A stretch of DNA of 64,000 nucleotides from Enterococcus canintestini (lineage in GTDB: Bacteria; Bacillota; Bacilli; Lactobacillales; Enterococcaceae): the NCBI RefSeq assembly GCF_001885735.1, contig NZ_JXKG01000007.1, positions 1 to 64,000 on the forward strand. The letters run 5' to 3'. The notes beneath the pieces were generated by a model. The model had not been told where the DNA came from and made no database searches. It saw nothing but the letters and a program-made list of their open reading frames with translations. The position numbers and the translations under genes were made by a program. Below, one piece after another: positions 27,720 to 35,691 of this stretch (positions are counted from its first letter, which is position 1; each line of letters starts with the position of its first letter).

Positions 27720-28439
27720 ATGCGAACAATAACAGAACAATTTGCGCTTGATATCGGCTGTTTGCCCACAGACTTAACTACGGATACTTTTTGTTATGGA
27801 CAACCTACCAAAGCTATGTTTTCTTATCATCGATTTGCCGGTGTTGCGATTGTGTATCAGGGAAAGCTCTATATACGAGCAGATAATGTATCCTTAGTTT
27901 CACAATAAAAAAAACAGTATCAAGGCAAAAATAATCAATGGTTTTTCGACCTACAAAATATTCAAGCTTTTCAAGCAATTTTAATAAAAAATGGCTATCG
28001 TCTAAAAGAATGGGGAACTTTTTTATTGCCACAAAAAATAGTTAACAGTGAAGAGGAGGCTTTTCAATTTTTTTATGGAGACGATATCAAACAATTTAGA
28101 AATCAAAAAGATTTTGACCAATGTTTTATGTATAGCAAGGAAGACCCGGATAAGCTAGGTGTAGCCTATCAAATAAATAATAAAATTATTGGCATGGCGG
28201 GGTGTAATGAAAACGGTAAGTACTGTTGTGAAATTGGAATAAATATTTTGCCAAATTATCGTAAGCAAGGTTTGGCTACAAAATTAATTCAGAAACTGAC
28301 AGCTGAGATTATGAAGGCAGATATGGACAGAATTCCTGTCGCTAGAACAGAATTTTCCCACACCGAATCTTTAAATGCTTTTATAAACGCAGGATACAAA
28401 TTAGGCTGGACGGCTATTAGTTTTGAAAAAGAAGAGTAA
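27720..28439 (+). pseudogene. GNAT acetyltransferase interrupted by one in-frame stop
   Basis: A frame of about 240 codons is broken only by TAA at 27906-27908. Both halves lie in the same frame, and the sequence after the stop continues sensibly (KKQYQGKNNQWFFDL, then GYRLKEWGTFLLPQ). The N-terminal part carries ITEQFALDIGCLPTD, typical of a GNAT subfamily. The C-terminal part has the acetyl-CoA loop PNYRKQGLATKLIQ. An ATG at 27720 follows GGAG. The break could be a nonsense mutation (for example CAA to TAA) or a sequencing error. A separate downstream product is unlikely because no good start lies near 28026. Confidence 0.75.
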
Positions 28440-28574
28440 ATAATTCACTTGTGCGATAGAAAATAGTTGCTTATTTTCTCTTCTTTAGTTGTTTCAGTAA
28501 AAAATGAGCTATAATTCACTATTTATCAGCTGACTGCACAAACATATACTTATTAGTGATGAAGTAAAGAGTAG

Positions 28575-28604
28575 GCAAACATTTTTTTATGTTTGCTTTT
28601 TTTA
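28575..28604 (+). terminator. Terminator upstream of the SIS/PfkB operon
   Basis: GCAAACAT (28575-28582) pairs with ATGTTTGC (28589-28596), followed by a run of seven T. Confidence 0.75.
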
Positions 28605-28625
28605 GTCAAAAATTCTAATAAGTTA

Positions 28626-28684
28626 TTGACCTTTACATAGAAATCGATTACACTCATTTTATAAAACGTCATATAACGTTATAC
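28626..28684 (+). promoter_or_regulatory. Promoter and palindromic operator of the Amadori-type operon
   Basis: TTGACC (28626-28631) and TACACT (28649-28654) are spaced by 17 nt. Just downstream lie ATAAAACGT (28661-28669) and the perfect palindrome TATAACGTTATA (28672-28683). The same two words recur at 32992-33009 before the transporter gene. They are probably bound by the GntR/UTRA protein encoded at 30740. Confidence 0.55.
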
Positions 28685-28770
28685 AAGATAAAATCGCACT
28701 GTTCTATTCGAAAAACAGGGATGTACCTGTACGTAATTTAAAAAGTCTGCAAAATTTAGGAGGACAAAAA

Positions 28771-29739
28771 ATGGATGTAACAAAAACAGTTGAGAATATT
28801 TTGGCTAAAAATGAAGGACAGCTTTCCGGTGTTTACTTTGTTGCTTGTGGTGGCTCTTTAGTGGATATGTATGTAGCCGAATATTTTATGAAAGCTGAGT
28901 CAAGCAAATGTTTTACTGGTTGGTATACTGCAAATGAATTTTGCCATGTGCCACCCAAAGCTTTAGATGAGCAGGCAGTGGTAATTTTATGTTCTCATGG
29001 TGGCAATACTAAAGAAACAGTTCAAGCAGGTCGAGTTGCCCAAAGTTTCGGGGCTCAAACAGTAGGATTAACCCATAACAAAGAAGCGGACTTATTTGAA
29101 GTTTCAAACTATAGCTTTTTGTATGATTGGGGCGCAGATGCTGAAGTGAAAAATAATCCAATGGCTATTATTTTAGATTTAACTGTTTCATTAGTTGCGC
29201 AAACAGAAGGCTATGCTCACTACGACAAATTTAAAGAAGGTATGGGGATTATTGATACAGTTGTAAAAAACGCCATTGCCCAAGTACAAGAGCGGGTAAA
29301 AGTTTTTGCTGATAAATATCAAAATGACACGATGTTCTATATTATGGGAAGTGGCCCTAGCTATGGCCATGCCTATGGCTTTTCTATTTGTTCATTAATG
29401 GAGATGCAGTGGCTGGATTCCACATCAGTCCATTCTGGTGAATATTTCCATGGGCCTTTTGAAGTGACCGATCAAGATCGCAATTACATTATGTTAATGA
29501 GTGAAGGACGCACTCGGCCTCTAGACGAGCGGGCAAAAACATTTTTACAAGAATATGCCAAAAATGTCGAATACGTCGATGCCAAAGAATTAGGGTTGGA
29601 TTTAATTCCCACTGAAGTAAATGAATTTTTCAATCCGATTTTATTTTATAGTGTTTTAGCTGAGTATCGTTTGGCTTTGTCTAAAGTACGCAATCATGAT
29701 TTAGATGTGCGTCGTTATATGGGAAAAGTTGCTTATTAA
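28771..29739 (+). CDS. SIS-domain sugar-phosphate deglycase (FrlB/FraB-like)
   Basis: This 322-residue protein has two sugar-isomerase (SIS) domains. It opens with VACGGSLVDMYVAEYF and LCSHGGNTKETV, patterns of FrlB-type fructoselysine-6-phosphate deglycases. These split a phosphorylated Amadori product into glucose-6-phosphate and an amine or amino acid. The second SIS half contains MGSGPSYGHAYGF and VHSGEYFHGPFEV. It is the first gene of an operon with a FrlD-like kinase. FraB (fructose-asparagine) and other ketosamine specificities are equally possible. AGGAGG precedes the ATG. Confidence 0.82.
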   Translation: MDVTKTVENILAKNEGQLSGVYFVACGGSLVDMYVAEYFMKAESSKCFTGWYTANEFCHVPPKALDEQAVVILCSHGGNTKETVQAGRVAQSFGAQTVGLTHNKEADLFEVSNYSFLYDWGADAEVKNNPMAIILDLTVSLVAQTEGYAHYDKFKEGMGIIDTVVKNAIAQVQERVKVFADKYQNDTMFYIMGSGPSYGHAYGFSICSLMEMQWLDSTSVHSGEYFHGPFEVTDQDRNYIMLMSEGRTRPLDERAKTFLQEYAKNVEYVDAKELGLDLIPTEVNEFFNPILFYSVLAEYRLALSKVRNHDLDVRRYMGKVAY

Positions 29740-29752
29740 AATCATTATGTGT

Positions 29753-29783
29753 GAGGCAGTTAGAAGATAACCTAACTGTCTTC
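29753..29783 (+). other. Intergenic stem-loop between deglycase and kinase genes
   Basis: GAGGCAGTTAG (29753-29763) pairs with CTAACTGTCTTC (29772-29783). The T-run after it is weak, so it may be an attenuator or mRNA-processing hairpin rather than a full terminator. Confidence 0.4.
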
Positions 29784-29848
29784 TCCTTAATCAAAAAAAT
29801 GCAATTGTTATTTCATTTTTGAATGGACAAAAAGAAAGGGGCAGTTTT

Positions 29849-30664
29849 ATGAAAGTTCTTGGATTAGGCGATAATGTAGTGGATAAGTATGTCAATTATA
29901 AACTGATGTATCCAGGAGGCAATGCACTGAATTTTGCCGTTTTTTCCAAAAAATTGGGTGTAGACAGTAGTTTTATGGGTGTCTTTGGTACAGATAAAGA
30001 AGGACAGTATGTTAAAAAAGTGGTAGAAGAAATTGGTTTAGACAATAGTCATTCTCGGCTAGTTGAAGGTGAAAATGGCTGTGCTCGCGTAGAAATTAAA
30101 GACGGGGATCGCATTTTTTTAGGCAGTAATGAAGGCGGCGTGACCCAAACCAATCCGATTCGTTTAAGTGCAGAAGATCAAGACTATCTTAAAACCTTTG
30201 ATCTGATTCATATGGGACTTTATAGTCATGTCAATCACCTGTTGCCAGTGTTAAAAGAATTGCCTGGCAAAATTTCTTATGATTTTTCTGACGATTTTAC
30301 AGAAGCTGAAGTTCAAAAGGCGATTGCTGCGGTAAATTTTGGCTTTTTCTCTATGAGTGATGAAAACGATGAAGATGCAAAACAATTTTTACATGAACAT
30401 TTTACTGGCAACAATGAAGTCTTGGTTATAACAAGAGGTGCCAATTCTGCTATCGCCTATGATGGCCAACGTTTTTATGAGGTGGTTCCTGTGTTAAAAG
30501 AACCTGTGGATACAATGGCTGCGGGAGATTCTTTTTTAACTGCTTTTTTAATTAATTATTTAAGTGGGGATGATATTTCTACTGCCATGAAAAAAGGAAA
30601 TGATTTTGCCGGCGATTCTTGTCTGATAGAAGGATCTTTTGGCTATGGAGTTAGCTACGAGTAA
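29849..30664 (+). CDS. PfkB-family kinase, fructoselysine 6-kinase-like (FrlD)
   Basis: This is a 271-residue ribokinase-fold kinase. GDNVVDKY near the N-terminus, PGGNALNFAVF, and the catalytic DTMAAGDSFLTAF near the C-terminus match FrlD (usual motif GAGD, here AAGD). It probably phosphorylates carbon 6 of a fructose-amine for the neighbouring SIS protein. The ATG at 29849 follows AAAGGGGC by about 8 nt. An in-frame ATG at 29819 to 29821 has no site. The natural substrate cannot be fixed from sequence. Confidence 0.82.
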   Translation: MKVLGLGDNVVDKYVNYKLMYPGGNALNFAVFSKKLGVDSSFMGVFGTDKEGQYVKKVVEEIGLDNSHSRLVEGENGCARVEIKDGDRIFLGSNEGGVTQTNPIRLSAEDQDYLKTFDLIHMGLYSHVNHLLPVLKELPGKISYDFSDDFTEAEVQKAIAAVNFGFFSMSDENDEDAKQFLHEHFTGNNEVLVITRGANSAIAYDGQRFYEVVPVLKEPVDTMAAGDSFLTAFLINYLSGDDISTAMKKGNDFAGDSCLIEGSFGYGVSYE

Positions 30665-30739
30665 CTTGTGTTCAGCTAAGGCATTTGGTACTCTACTTTA
30701 GGAGAGATCTTTTGATCAAAAACTAAGTGAGGGACGAAT

Positions 30740-31450
30740 ATGCTTGATGCAAATGCACAATTGCCATTATATAAACAGTTAAAAGAAGTTATCAAAACAA
30801 AAATAAATACCGGTGAATATACCGAAAATAAACGTATCCCGACAGAACCAGAATTTATTAAAAACTACGGTGTGAGTCGTATTACCGTTCGTAAAGCGAT
30901 TGAAGAGTTAGTTGCTGAAGGCTATTTGGTAAAAAAACAAGGTAAAGGGACTTTTATCAGTGGGCACAAGGTCTTGCGAAAAATTGAGTATGTTACAGGA
31001 TTTAGTGATAGTGGTAAAAGCAGCCAGTTAAAGACGACAAGTAGCCTATTAAAAGAAGAAATTTTAACAGCAAATCAAGAACTAGCTGAAAAATTGGAAA
31101 TTCCCGTTGGCGCTAAAGTTTTATATACCCAAAGAAAGCGTTTGGGTAATGGGACGCCTCTACTATTAGAAAATAATTATTTTGATTATGCCCGTTTTGC
31201 TTTTTTACAAGAGGAAGATTTAACTGGTTCTTTGTATGAAATCTTACGCAAACACGATATTTTACCCATCAATCCAGGTGAAACGACTTTGGAAATTGTA
31301 ACAGCAGATGATTTTATGGCCAAAACAATGGCGGTTGCGATTGGGACACCGTTTTTTTACATGCAGACAGTAGTGAAAGACCAAAATATGCGGCCCATTC
31401 ATTTTGGCAAACAGTTTTATTTAGGGGATGCGTACACTTTTAGTATTTGA
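30740..31450 (+). CDS. GntR/UTRA transcription regulator (FrlR-like)
   Basis: This 236-residue regulator has a winged-helix domain (about residues 8-72; RIPTEPEFIKNYG, VSRITVRKAIEELVAEGYLVKKQGKGTF) and a UTRA ligand domain (about 90-235). FrlR and FraR belong to this family. It lies inside the operon it presumably controls, and the likely sites are the palindromes at 28672 and 32992. Start ATG follows GAGGGACG. The ligand is probably the phosphorylated ketosamine, by analogy. Confidence 0.85.
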   Translation: MLDANAQLPLYKQLKEVIKTKINTGEYTENKRIPTEPEFIKNYGVSRITVRKAIEELVAEGYLVKKQGKGTFISGHKVLRKIEYVTGFSDSGKSSQLKTTSSLLKEEILTANQELAEKLEIPVGAKVLYTQRKRLGNGTPLLLENNYFDYARFAFLQEEDLTGSLYEILRKHDILPINPGETTLEIVTADDFMAKTMAVAIGTPFFYMQTVVKDQNMRPIHFGKQFYLGDAYTFSI

Positions 31451-31484
31451 TTCACCGCAAAGCTATGTGCTAAAAGGAGGAATC

Positions 31485-32978
31485 ATGGAAAAAATTATTC
31501 GCACAAATTACCTTTTTGATGGGATTCATCCGGTGCAAAAGGGTCATATTGTGATGAAAGATGACAAAATCATTGCCAAAGAATTTAACTGGGATTATGG
31601 ATTAATTTCGGATAAACGCAAATTACTTTGCTATGATGATGATTTTGTTATGCCAGGTTTAATGGACAATCACGTCTTTTTTAGCGGTTATTTGCGCATG
31701 CAGGCGGGAATTGATTTAAGTGATTGTCACACCAAAGCCGAAGCCTTAGCGAAAATCAAAGCTGTAGCAGCCAAAAAACATGGGGGACCTATCTATTTTC
31801 ATGGATTTGATTGTGAAACGTGGCCAGAAAAACCGACCAGCCAAGACTTAGATGACTTAAATTATTCAGGTGCCATTAGTGGCATCGATCAAAAGCGTTC
31901 TTACTGTTGGCTAAATAACTATGCTAAAGCACGTTATGATTTGGATGAGACAGGTACTAGTGCAGAGGCTGCTGTAAAATTAATTAATGAATTATTGGCA
32001 GATAAAAAAGAGCTAACCGCAGCTTATCAGCAGTATGAAAAGACGCTGCTTGCTTGTGGTGTTGTAGCAACAAAAGAGATTGTTTTTGATAGTGCCGATT
32101 ATTTCACCTGGCGACCAGAAGGGAAAATTCAGACGCGTTTTTATATTCAAGCCGTAGCTGAGTCTTTGGATATCCCACGGCTGATAAATTACCAACAAAC
32201 TACTTTTCCTAAAAATGTAACATTTGGTGGCGCTAAAATTATGGTAGATGGCGTCGTGGCAGAGGAAACGGGGGATACTTATGGTGCTTATAGTTCTGGA
32301 ATAGACCAGCCACAAATTGATTATAATAAAATTGCCTACTTGGTTAAAGCTTGCAATAGTCAAAATATCCCCTGTTGTTTAACAACAGAAGGAGATAAAG
32401 CGGCAGCAAAAGCTGCTGAAATTTTAGCTCAAAATAGTAAGCGTTTACCTAATGGTGTTTATAATTCAATTAGTGATTTGGAAATGATCACTAAAGAAAC
32501 TGCCCAACATATGGCAGAGGGGAAAATTGTCGCCGAAATTTATCCCCAAGTATTAGGTTTAAATGAAAGCTATGAAAAAAGTTATATGGAAAAAGTTTTG
32601 CCATACAAGTACGCATCACGATTTTTTAATTATCGTGCTTTGGAGGAGGCGAATATCTTGATTACTAGCGGAACGGACTTACCACTTTTTATAACGAATT
32701 TACCAGAAGCAATTATGCGCAGCGTTTGGCGGAGATTTCCTCAAGGTAAAAAACGTTGGCAAGAAGAAAACGGACTTAATTGCCTTAGTTTACTCCAAAG
32801 TTTTACGAAAAATGCTTTTCTAGCTAATGGAATAAAAGATTGTGGCACGCTTTTGAAAGGACAAAAAGCGCATTTAGCGATTTTCAATGAAGATTTAACG
32901 ACACAAGATATTACGCGACTAGAGCAAGCAAAAGTGATTGCTACGTATATTGACGGTCAGCTAGTCTATCAAGTATAA
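31485..32978 (+). CDS. Amidohydrolase-superfamily protein with altered metal motifs
   Basis: This 497-residue protein resembles YtcJ-type (amidohydrolase 3) enzymes: an N-terminal composite domain, a central barrel and the tail GTLLKGQKAHLAIFNEDL. The usual HxH at PGxxDxHxH reads PGLMDNHVFF, so the second His is replaced. The usual HAIGD-like His segment reads TTEGDKAA, again without His. The late Asp is kept (TSGTDLPLF). Catalysis may therefore be changed. The ATG at 31485 follows AAAGGAGG. An in-frame ATG at 31428 overlaps the regulator gene. In this operon it may process a conjugated or cyclised substrate, but that is a guess. Confidence 0.75.
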   Translation: MEKIIRTNYLFDGIHPVQKGHIVMKDDKIIAKEFNWDYGLISDKRKLLCYDDDFVMPGLMDNHVFFSGYLRMQAGIDLSDCHTKAEALAKIKAVAAKKHGGPIYFHGFDCETWPEKPTSQDLDDLNYSGAISGIDQKRSYCWLNNYAKARYDLDETGTSAEAAVKLINELLADKKELTAAYQQYEKTLLACGVVATKEIVFDSADYFTWRPEGKIQTRFYIQAVAESLDIPRLINYQQTTFPKNVTFGGAKIMVDGVVAEETGDTYGAYSSGIDQPQIDYNKIAYLVKACNSQNIPCCLTTEGDKAAAKAAEILAQNSKRLPNGVYNSISDLEMITKETAQHMAEGKIVAEIYPQVLGLNESYEKSYMEKVLPYKYASRFFNYRALEEANILITSGTDLPLFITNLPEAIMRSVWRRFPQGKKRWQEENGLNCLSLLQSFTKNAFLANGIKDCGTLLKGQKAHLAIFNEDLTTQDITRLEQAKVIATYIDGQLVYQV

Positions 32979-32990
32979 GTTTCAAGTTTT

Positions 32991-33009
32991 ATACAACGTT
33001 ATAAAACGT
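32991..33009 (+). promoter_or_regulatory. Second GntR-type operator, before the transporter gene
   Basis: TACAACGTTATA (32992-33003) matches the palindrome at 28672 at 11 of 12 positions, and ATAAAACGT follows at 33001-33009. The order of the two words is reversed relative to 28661-28684. Confidence 0.5.
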
Positions 33010-33037
33010 ATATGCGTGTATCAAAGGAGGAAAAGAT

Positions 33038-34447
33038 ATGGAAGTAACAGAAAAAACAAAAAAGAAATTTACCTTTCCCCATAGTTATACTCTAATTTTT
33101 TGTTTGATTGTCGCAGCGGCAATTCTAACTTGGATTATTCCCAGTGGTCAGTTTGAAACAGTAATAGAAAATATTAATGGCACAGAAAAAACGACCGTGA
33201 TTCCTGGCACCTATCACCAAATTGCTAAATCAGGTTATGGTCAGGGAATAGGTGCTATTTTAGAAGCGCCAGCAGCGGGAATTATATCAGCGGTTGAAGT
33301 AGTTGCTTTTGTATTGGTAGTAGGTGGCGCGTTTGGGGTGATTCTAAAAACAGGAGCGGTAGACCGCGCTTTGTTCTCCTTGGCTACGTCGCTTGGAGAC
33401 AAAGGAATTCTAGTGATTCCTTTATCTATGATTTTGTTTAGTTTAGGTGGTTCTACCTTTGGCATGAGTGAAGAGGTGATTCCGCTATTCGCAGTATTTA
33501 TTTCGCTGATGTTCTCATTAGGATATGATTCAATGACAGCTATTTTAATTTTATTTTTGGGAACACAAGTAGGTTATGTTGGTTCAACCATTAATCCTTT
33601 TAATGTCTTAATTGCTCAAGGTGTAGCTGGTGTACATGGTAATCCATTATTATGGTATCGGGTTATTTGTTGGTTGATTTTAACGGTGATTGCGATTATT
33701 TTTACTATGAACTACGCTCGTAAAGTAAAAGCTAATCCGAAAAGTTCTGTGGTTTATGCAAGTGATCAATTAGTTAAAAGCAAATTTCAAAATTTTGAAC
33801 AAGATAAACCTTTTTCTGGCGGTGACAAGTTGATTGTGGCTGGTTTTATCGGTGGTTTAGGTGTAATGATTTGGGGCATTATTGCACAAGGCTGGTATAT
33901 GGTCGAAATCTCAGCGCTATTTGTAGCTTTAGCGTTGTTTGCTGGAGTTGTGGCAAAATTTGGGCAAAAAAAAATTGCGGAAGCTTTTGTGGAAGGTTGC
34001 GCTGATTTTGCTTATGCTGCGGTCATTATCGGTTTGGCACGAGGCGTTTTAGTAATTTTAGAAAATGGCATGATTATCGATACAATTTTGAATAGTTTGG
34101 CAACTCTTTTGGGTGGACTACCTAAAGCCTTATTCTCTACCATTTTATTAGGTGCTCAAGTTTTAGTGACATTTTTTGTACCTTCGTCTTCAGGTGCTGC
34201 GGCTTTAACGATGCCTGTTATGGCACCTTTAGGAGATTTACTTGGTATAAATCGAGATGTCATTGTTTTAAGCAATCAGTTTGGGAATGGTTTGATGAAC
34301 ATTATTTCTCCAACAGGTGGCGTTTTATTGGCTGGTCTAGCGATTGCCGAAATTAATTTTTCGAAATGGTTTAAAGTTGGTTTAAAAGCTTTTGGTATAC
34401 TAGCAGTGACTGCGGCGATTTTACTTTATATTGCCACTTTATTTTAG
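33038..34447 (+). CDS. YfcC-family membrane transporter
   Basis: This 469-residue polytopic protein has about 12 membrane segments. GGAFGVILKTGAVDRAL, LGTQVGYVGSTINPFNVLIAQGVAG and FVPSSSGAAALTMPVMAPLGDLLG are typical of the YfcC/DcuC-related ion-transporter superfamily (often annotated as arginine/ornithine or C4-dicarboxylate carriers). As last gene of the deglycase-kinase operon it is the obvious importer of the substrate. Salmonella FraA, importer of fructose-asparagine, also belongs to a DcuC-type family. Start ATG follows AAAGGAGG. Confidence 0.83.
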   Translation: MEVTEKTKKKFTFPHSYTLIFCLIVAAAILTWIIPSGQFETVIENINGTEKTTVIPGTYHQIAKSGYGQGIGAILEAPAAGIISAVEVVAFVLVVGGAFGVILKTGAVDRALFSLATSLGDKGILVIPLSMILFSLGGSTFGMSEEVIPLFAVFISLMFSLGYDSMTAILILFLGTQVGYVGSTINPFNVLIAQGVAGVHGNPLLWYRVICWLILTVIAIIFTMNYARKVKANPKSSVVYASDQLVKSKFQNFEQDKPFSGGDKLIVAGFIGGLGVMIWGIIAQGWYMVEISALFVALALFAGVVAKFGQKKIAEAFVEGCADFAYAAVIIGLARGVLVILENGMIIDTILNSLATLLGGLPKALFSTILLGAQVLVTFFVPSSSGAAALTMPVMAPLGDLLGINRDVIVLSNQFGNGLMNIISPTGGVLLAGLAIAEINFSKWFKVGLKAFGILAVTAAILLYIATLF

Positions 34448-34536
34448 TTATAAGATAGAATGTCAATAATTAGCTTTTTTTCCTAGTTTAAAGATAAGGC
34501 AAATGTAAGATTCACCCAAATTAGTGATAAATCAGG

Positions 34537-34666
34537 TATAATAGTTGTGTGAGTCTAGCGTTCAACTTCAATTCGTTAGAATCATTTTTGCAATACTAAA
34601 AAGAAGCAGAATGTGATTATCTACGCCAAATGGGTAATTAACGACTGCTTCTTTTTAAATAAAATT
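34537..34666 (+). ncRNA. Candidate small RNA with its own promoter and terminator
   Basis: A TATAAT box (34537-34542) is followed by TCTAGCG pairing with CGTTAGA (about 34554-34580). A longer stem joins AAAAAGAAGCAG (about 34598-34609) to CTGCTTCTTTTT (34645-34656) and ends in a T-run. No reading frame or ribosome-binding site occupies it. It could instead be an orphan leader. No known riboswitch family was recognised. Confidence 0.35.
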
Positions 34667-34670
34667 TTTA

Positions 34671-34714
34671 GTAGCAGAAAGGTTGAAATTTCAATCTTTC
34701 TGCTACTTTTTTTT
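34671..34714. terminator. Strong 18-bp hairpin terminator
   Basis: GTAGCAGAAAGGTTGAAA (34671-34688) pairs almost perfectly with the next 18 nt (34689-34706), followed by eight T. It stands between the small-RNA candidate and the marR promoter. Confidence 0.8.
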
Positions 34715-34754
34715 AGTCATTTAAAAATCAATTGAATTTTTTGAGGTAAAAGTA

Positions 34755-34826
34755 TTGACAATTGTTCGGTACCGAAATATAATCGTCAACGAAATAAAGT
34801 TCGGTACCGAAATGTTCGGCACCGTA
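34755..34826 (+). promoter_or_regulatory. Consensus promoter with three MarR operator copies
   Basis: TTGACA (34755-34760) and TATAAT (34778-34783) are exactly 17 nt apart. TTCGGTACCGAA, a perfect palindrome, fills the spacer (34765-34776) and recurs at 34800-34811. A variant, TTCGGCACCGTA, lies at 34815-34826. The layout indicates tight autorepression by the regulator encoded at 34847. Confidence 0.8.
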
Positions 34827-34846
34827 ATAAAAGTGAGGTAATTTGA

Positions 34847-35677
34847 ATGAGTAAATTAAGTGATCAATTATTAAAACAAATTCGTTTCATCAGTGATGCT
34901 GGTAATGCATTTATGAGTAAGCGTCAGAAATTAACTGGGCAACAACGTGTACTGGCAGTATTGCGTCTAGAAGATGGTTTAACACAGGGCTATCTAGCGG
35001 ATATTTTGGGGTTGAGTCCAAGTTCTTTAGCAGAATTGTTGAAAAAATTGGAAAACAGCGGTGCGATTAAGCGCGTTGAAGACGAGCAGGATAAACGGAT
35101 TAAAATGGTATTTTTAACAGCTGAAGGCAAGAAGCAAGCTGAAGCGTCAGCACAAGCGGCAGATACTATTGAAAGTGAATATTTTTTTGATGGTTTAACA
35201 GAAGCTGAAATGTCAGAATTAGCTACTTTGTTGCAAAAAATAATGGACGGTTGGAGTGAGGAAATGAAGCAAAAAGCAGAGGCTTTTGTCGATCCATTTG
35301 ATCGTCTTGCAGCTGTTCAAAATATGAAAGCCGCTTTTAAAGAGCGTTTTGGCCAAGAATGGTCAGAAATGGATGCGGCTGAAATGAATAAATTTCGACG
35401 CCAAATGAAGAAAAAAATGCGGGAAATGTCATTTGAAGATTTTGAACAAATGCGCAATTTTCGTGGTGGTTTTGGCGGTTTTGGCTTTGGTGGCGGACCA
35501 AGAGGTGGACGCGGCGTGCATCACGGTGGTCGTAATTTTCACGAAAATCATCAACATAAAACTAGCGAACAACAAGAAGCTTGGTTTGATTTTTGGCAAA
35601 ATAAATTTGGTGGTATGAAACCCAAACAAGAAAATCATGATGATTCTAACCAAGATGATGATTGGCAAGATTTCTAA
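34847..35677 (+). CDS. MarR-family regulator with Gly/His/Asp-rich C-terminal tail
   Basis: This 276-residue protein is nearly twice the usual MarR length. Residues about 5-145 form the winged-helix regulator (TQGYLADILGLSPSSLAELLKKLENSGAIKRVEDEQDKR). A helical linker (about 145-200) leads to a Gly-rich stretch (GGFGGFGFGGGPRGGRG), a His-rich part (HHGGRNFHENHQHK) and an acidic end (DDSNQDDDWQDF). The His cluster suggests metal or heme sensing, but this is inference. It probably represses itself through the three TTCGGTACCGAA sites and controls the ABC exporter that follows. Confidence 0.85.
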   Translation: MSKLSDQLLKQIRFISDAGNAFMSKRQKLTGQQRVLAVLRLEDGLTQGYLADILGLSPSSLAELLKKLENSGAIKRVEDEQDKRIKMVFLTAEGKKQAEASAQAADTIESEYFFDGLTEAEMSELATLLQKIMDGWSEEMKQKAEAFVDPFDRLAAVQNMKAAFKERFGQEWSEMDAAEMNKFRRQMKKKMREMSFEDFEQMRNFRGGFGGFGFGGGPRGGRGVHHGGRNFHENHQHKTSEQQEAWFDFWQNKFGGMKPKQENHDDSNQDDDWQDF

Positions 35678-35691
35678 AAAGTAACCGAAAT

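Noticed and set aside
28026-28439. Separate GNAT gene starting at 28026
   Set aside because: The frame is continuous with 27720-27905 apart from one stop, no convincing ribosome-binding site lies before 28026, and the upstream residues look like the same protein.
29819-29848. Longer start of the PfkB kinase at 29819
   Set aside because: It has no ribosome-binding site. The ATG at 29849 has AAAGGGGC and begins the conserved kinase N-terminus.
31428-31484. Longer start for the amidohydrolase gene
   Set aside because: It would overlap the regulator gene, and a strong AAAGGAGG site sits directly before the ATG at 31485.
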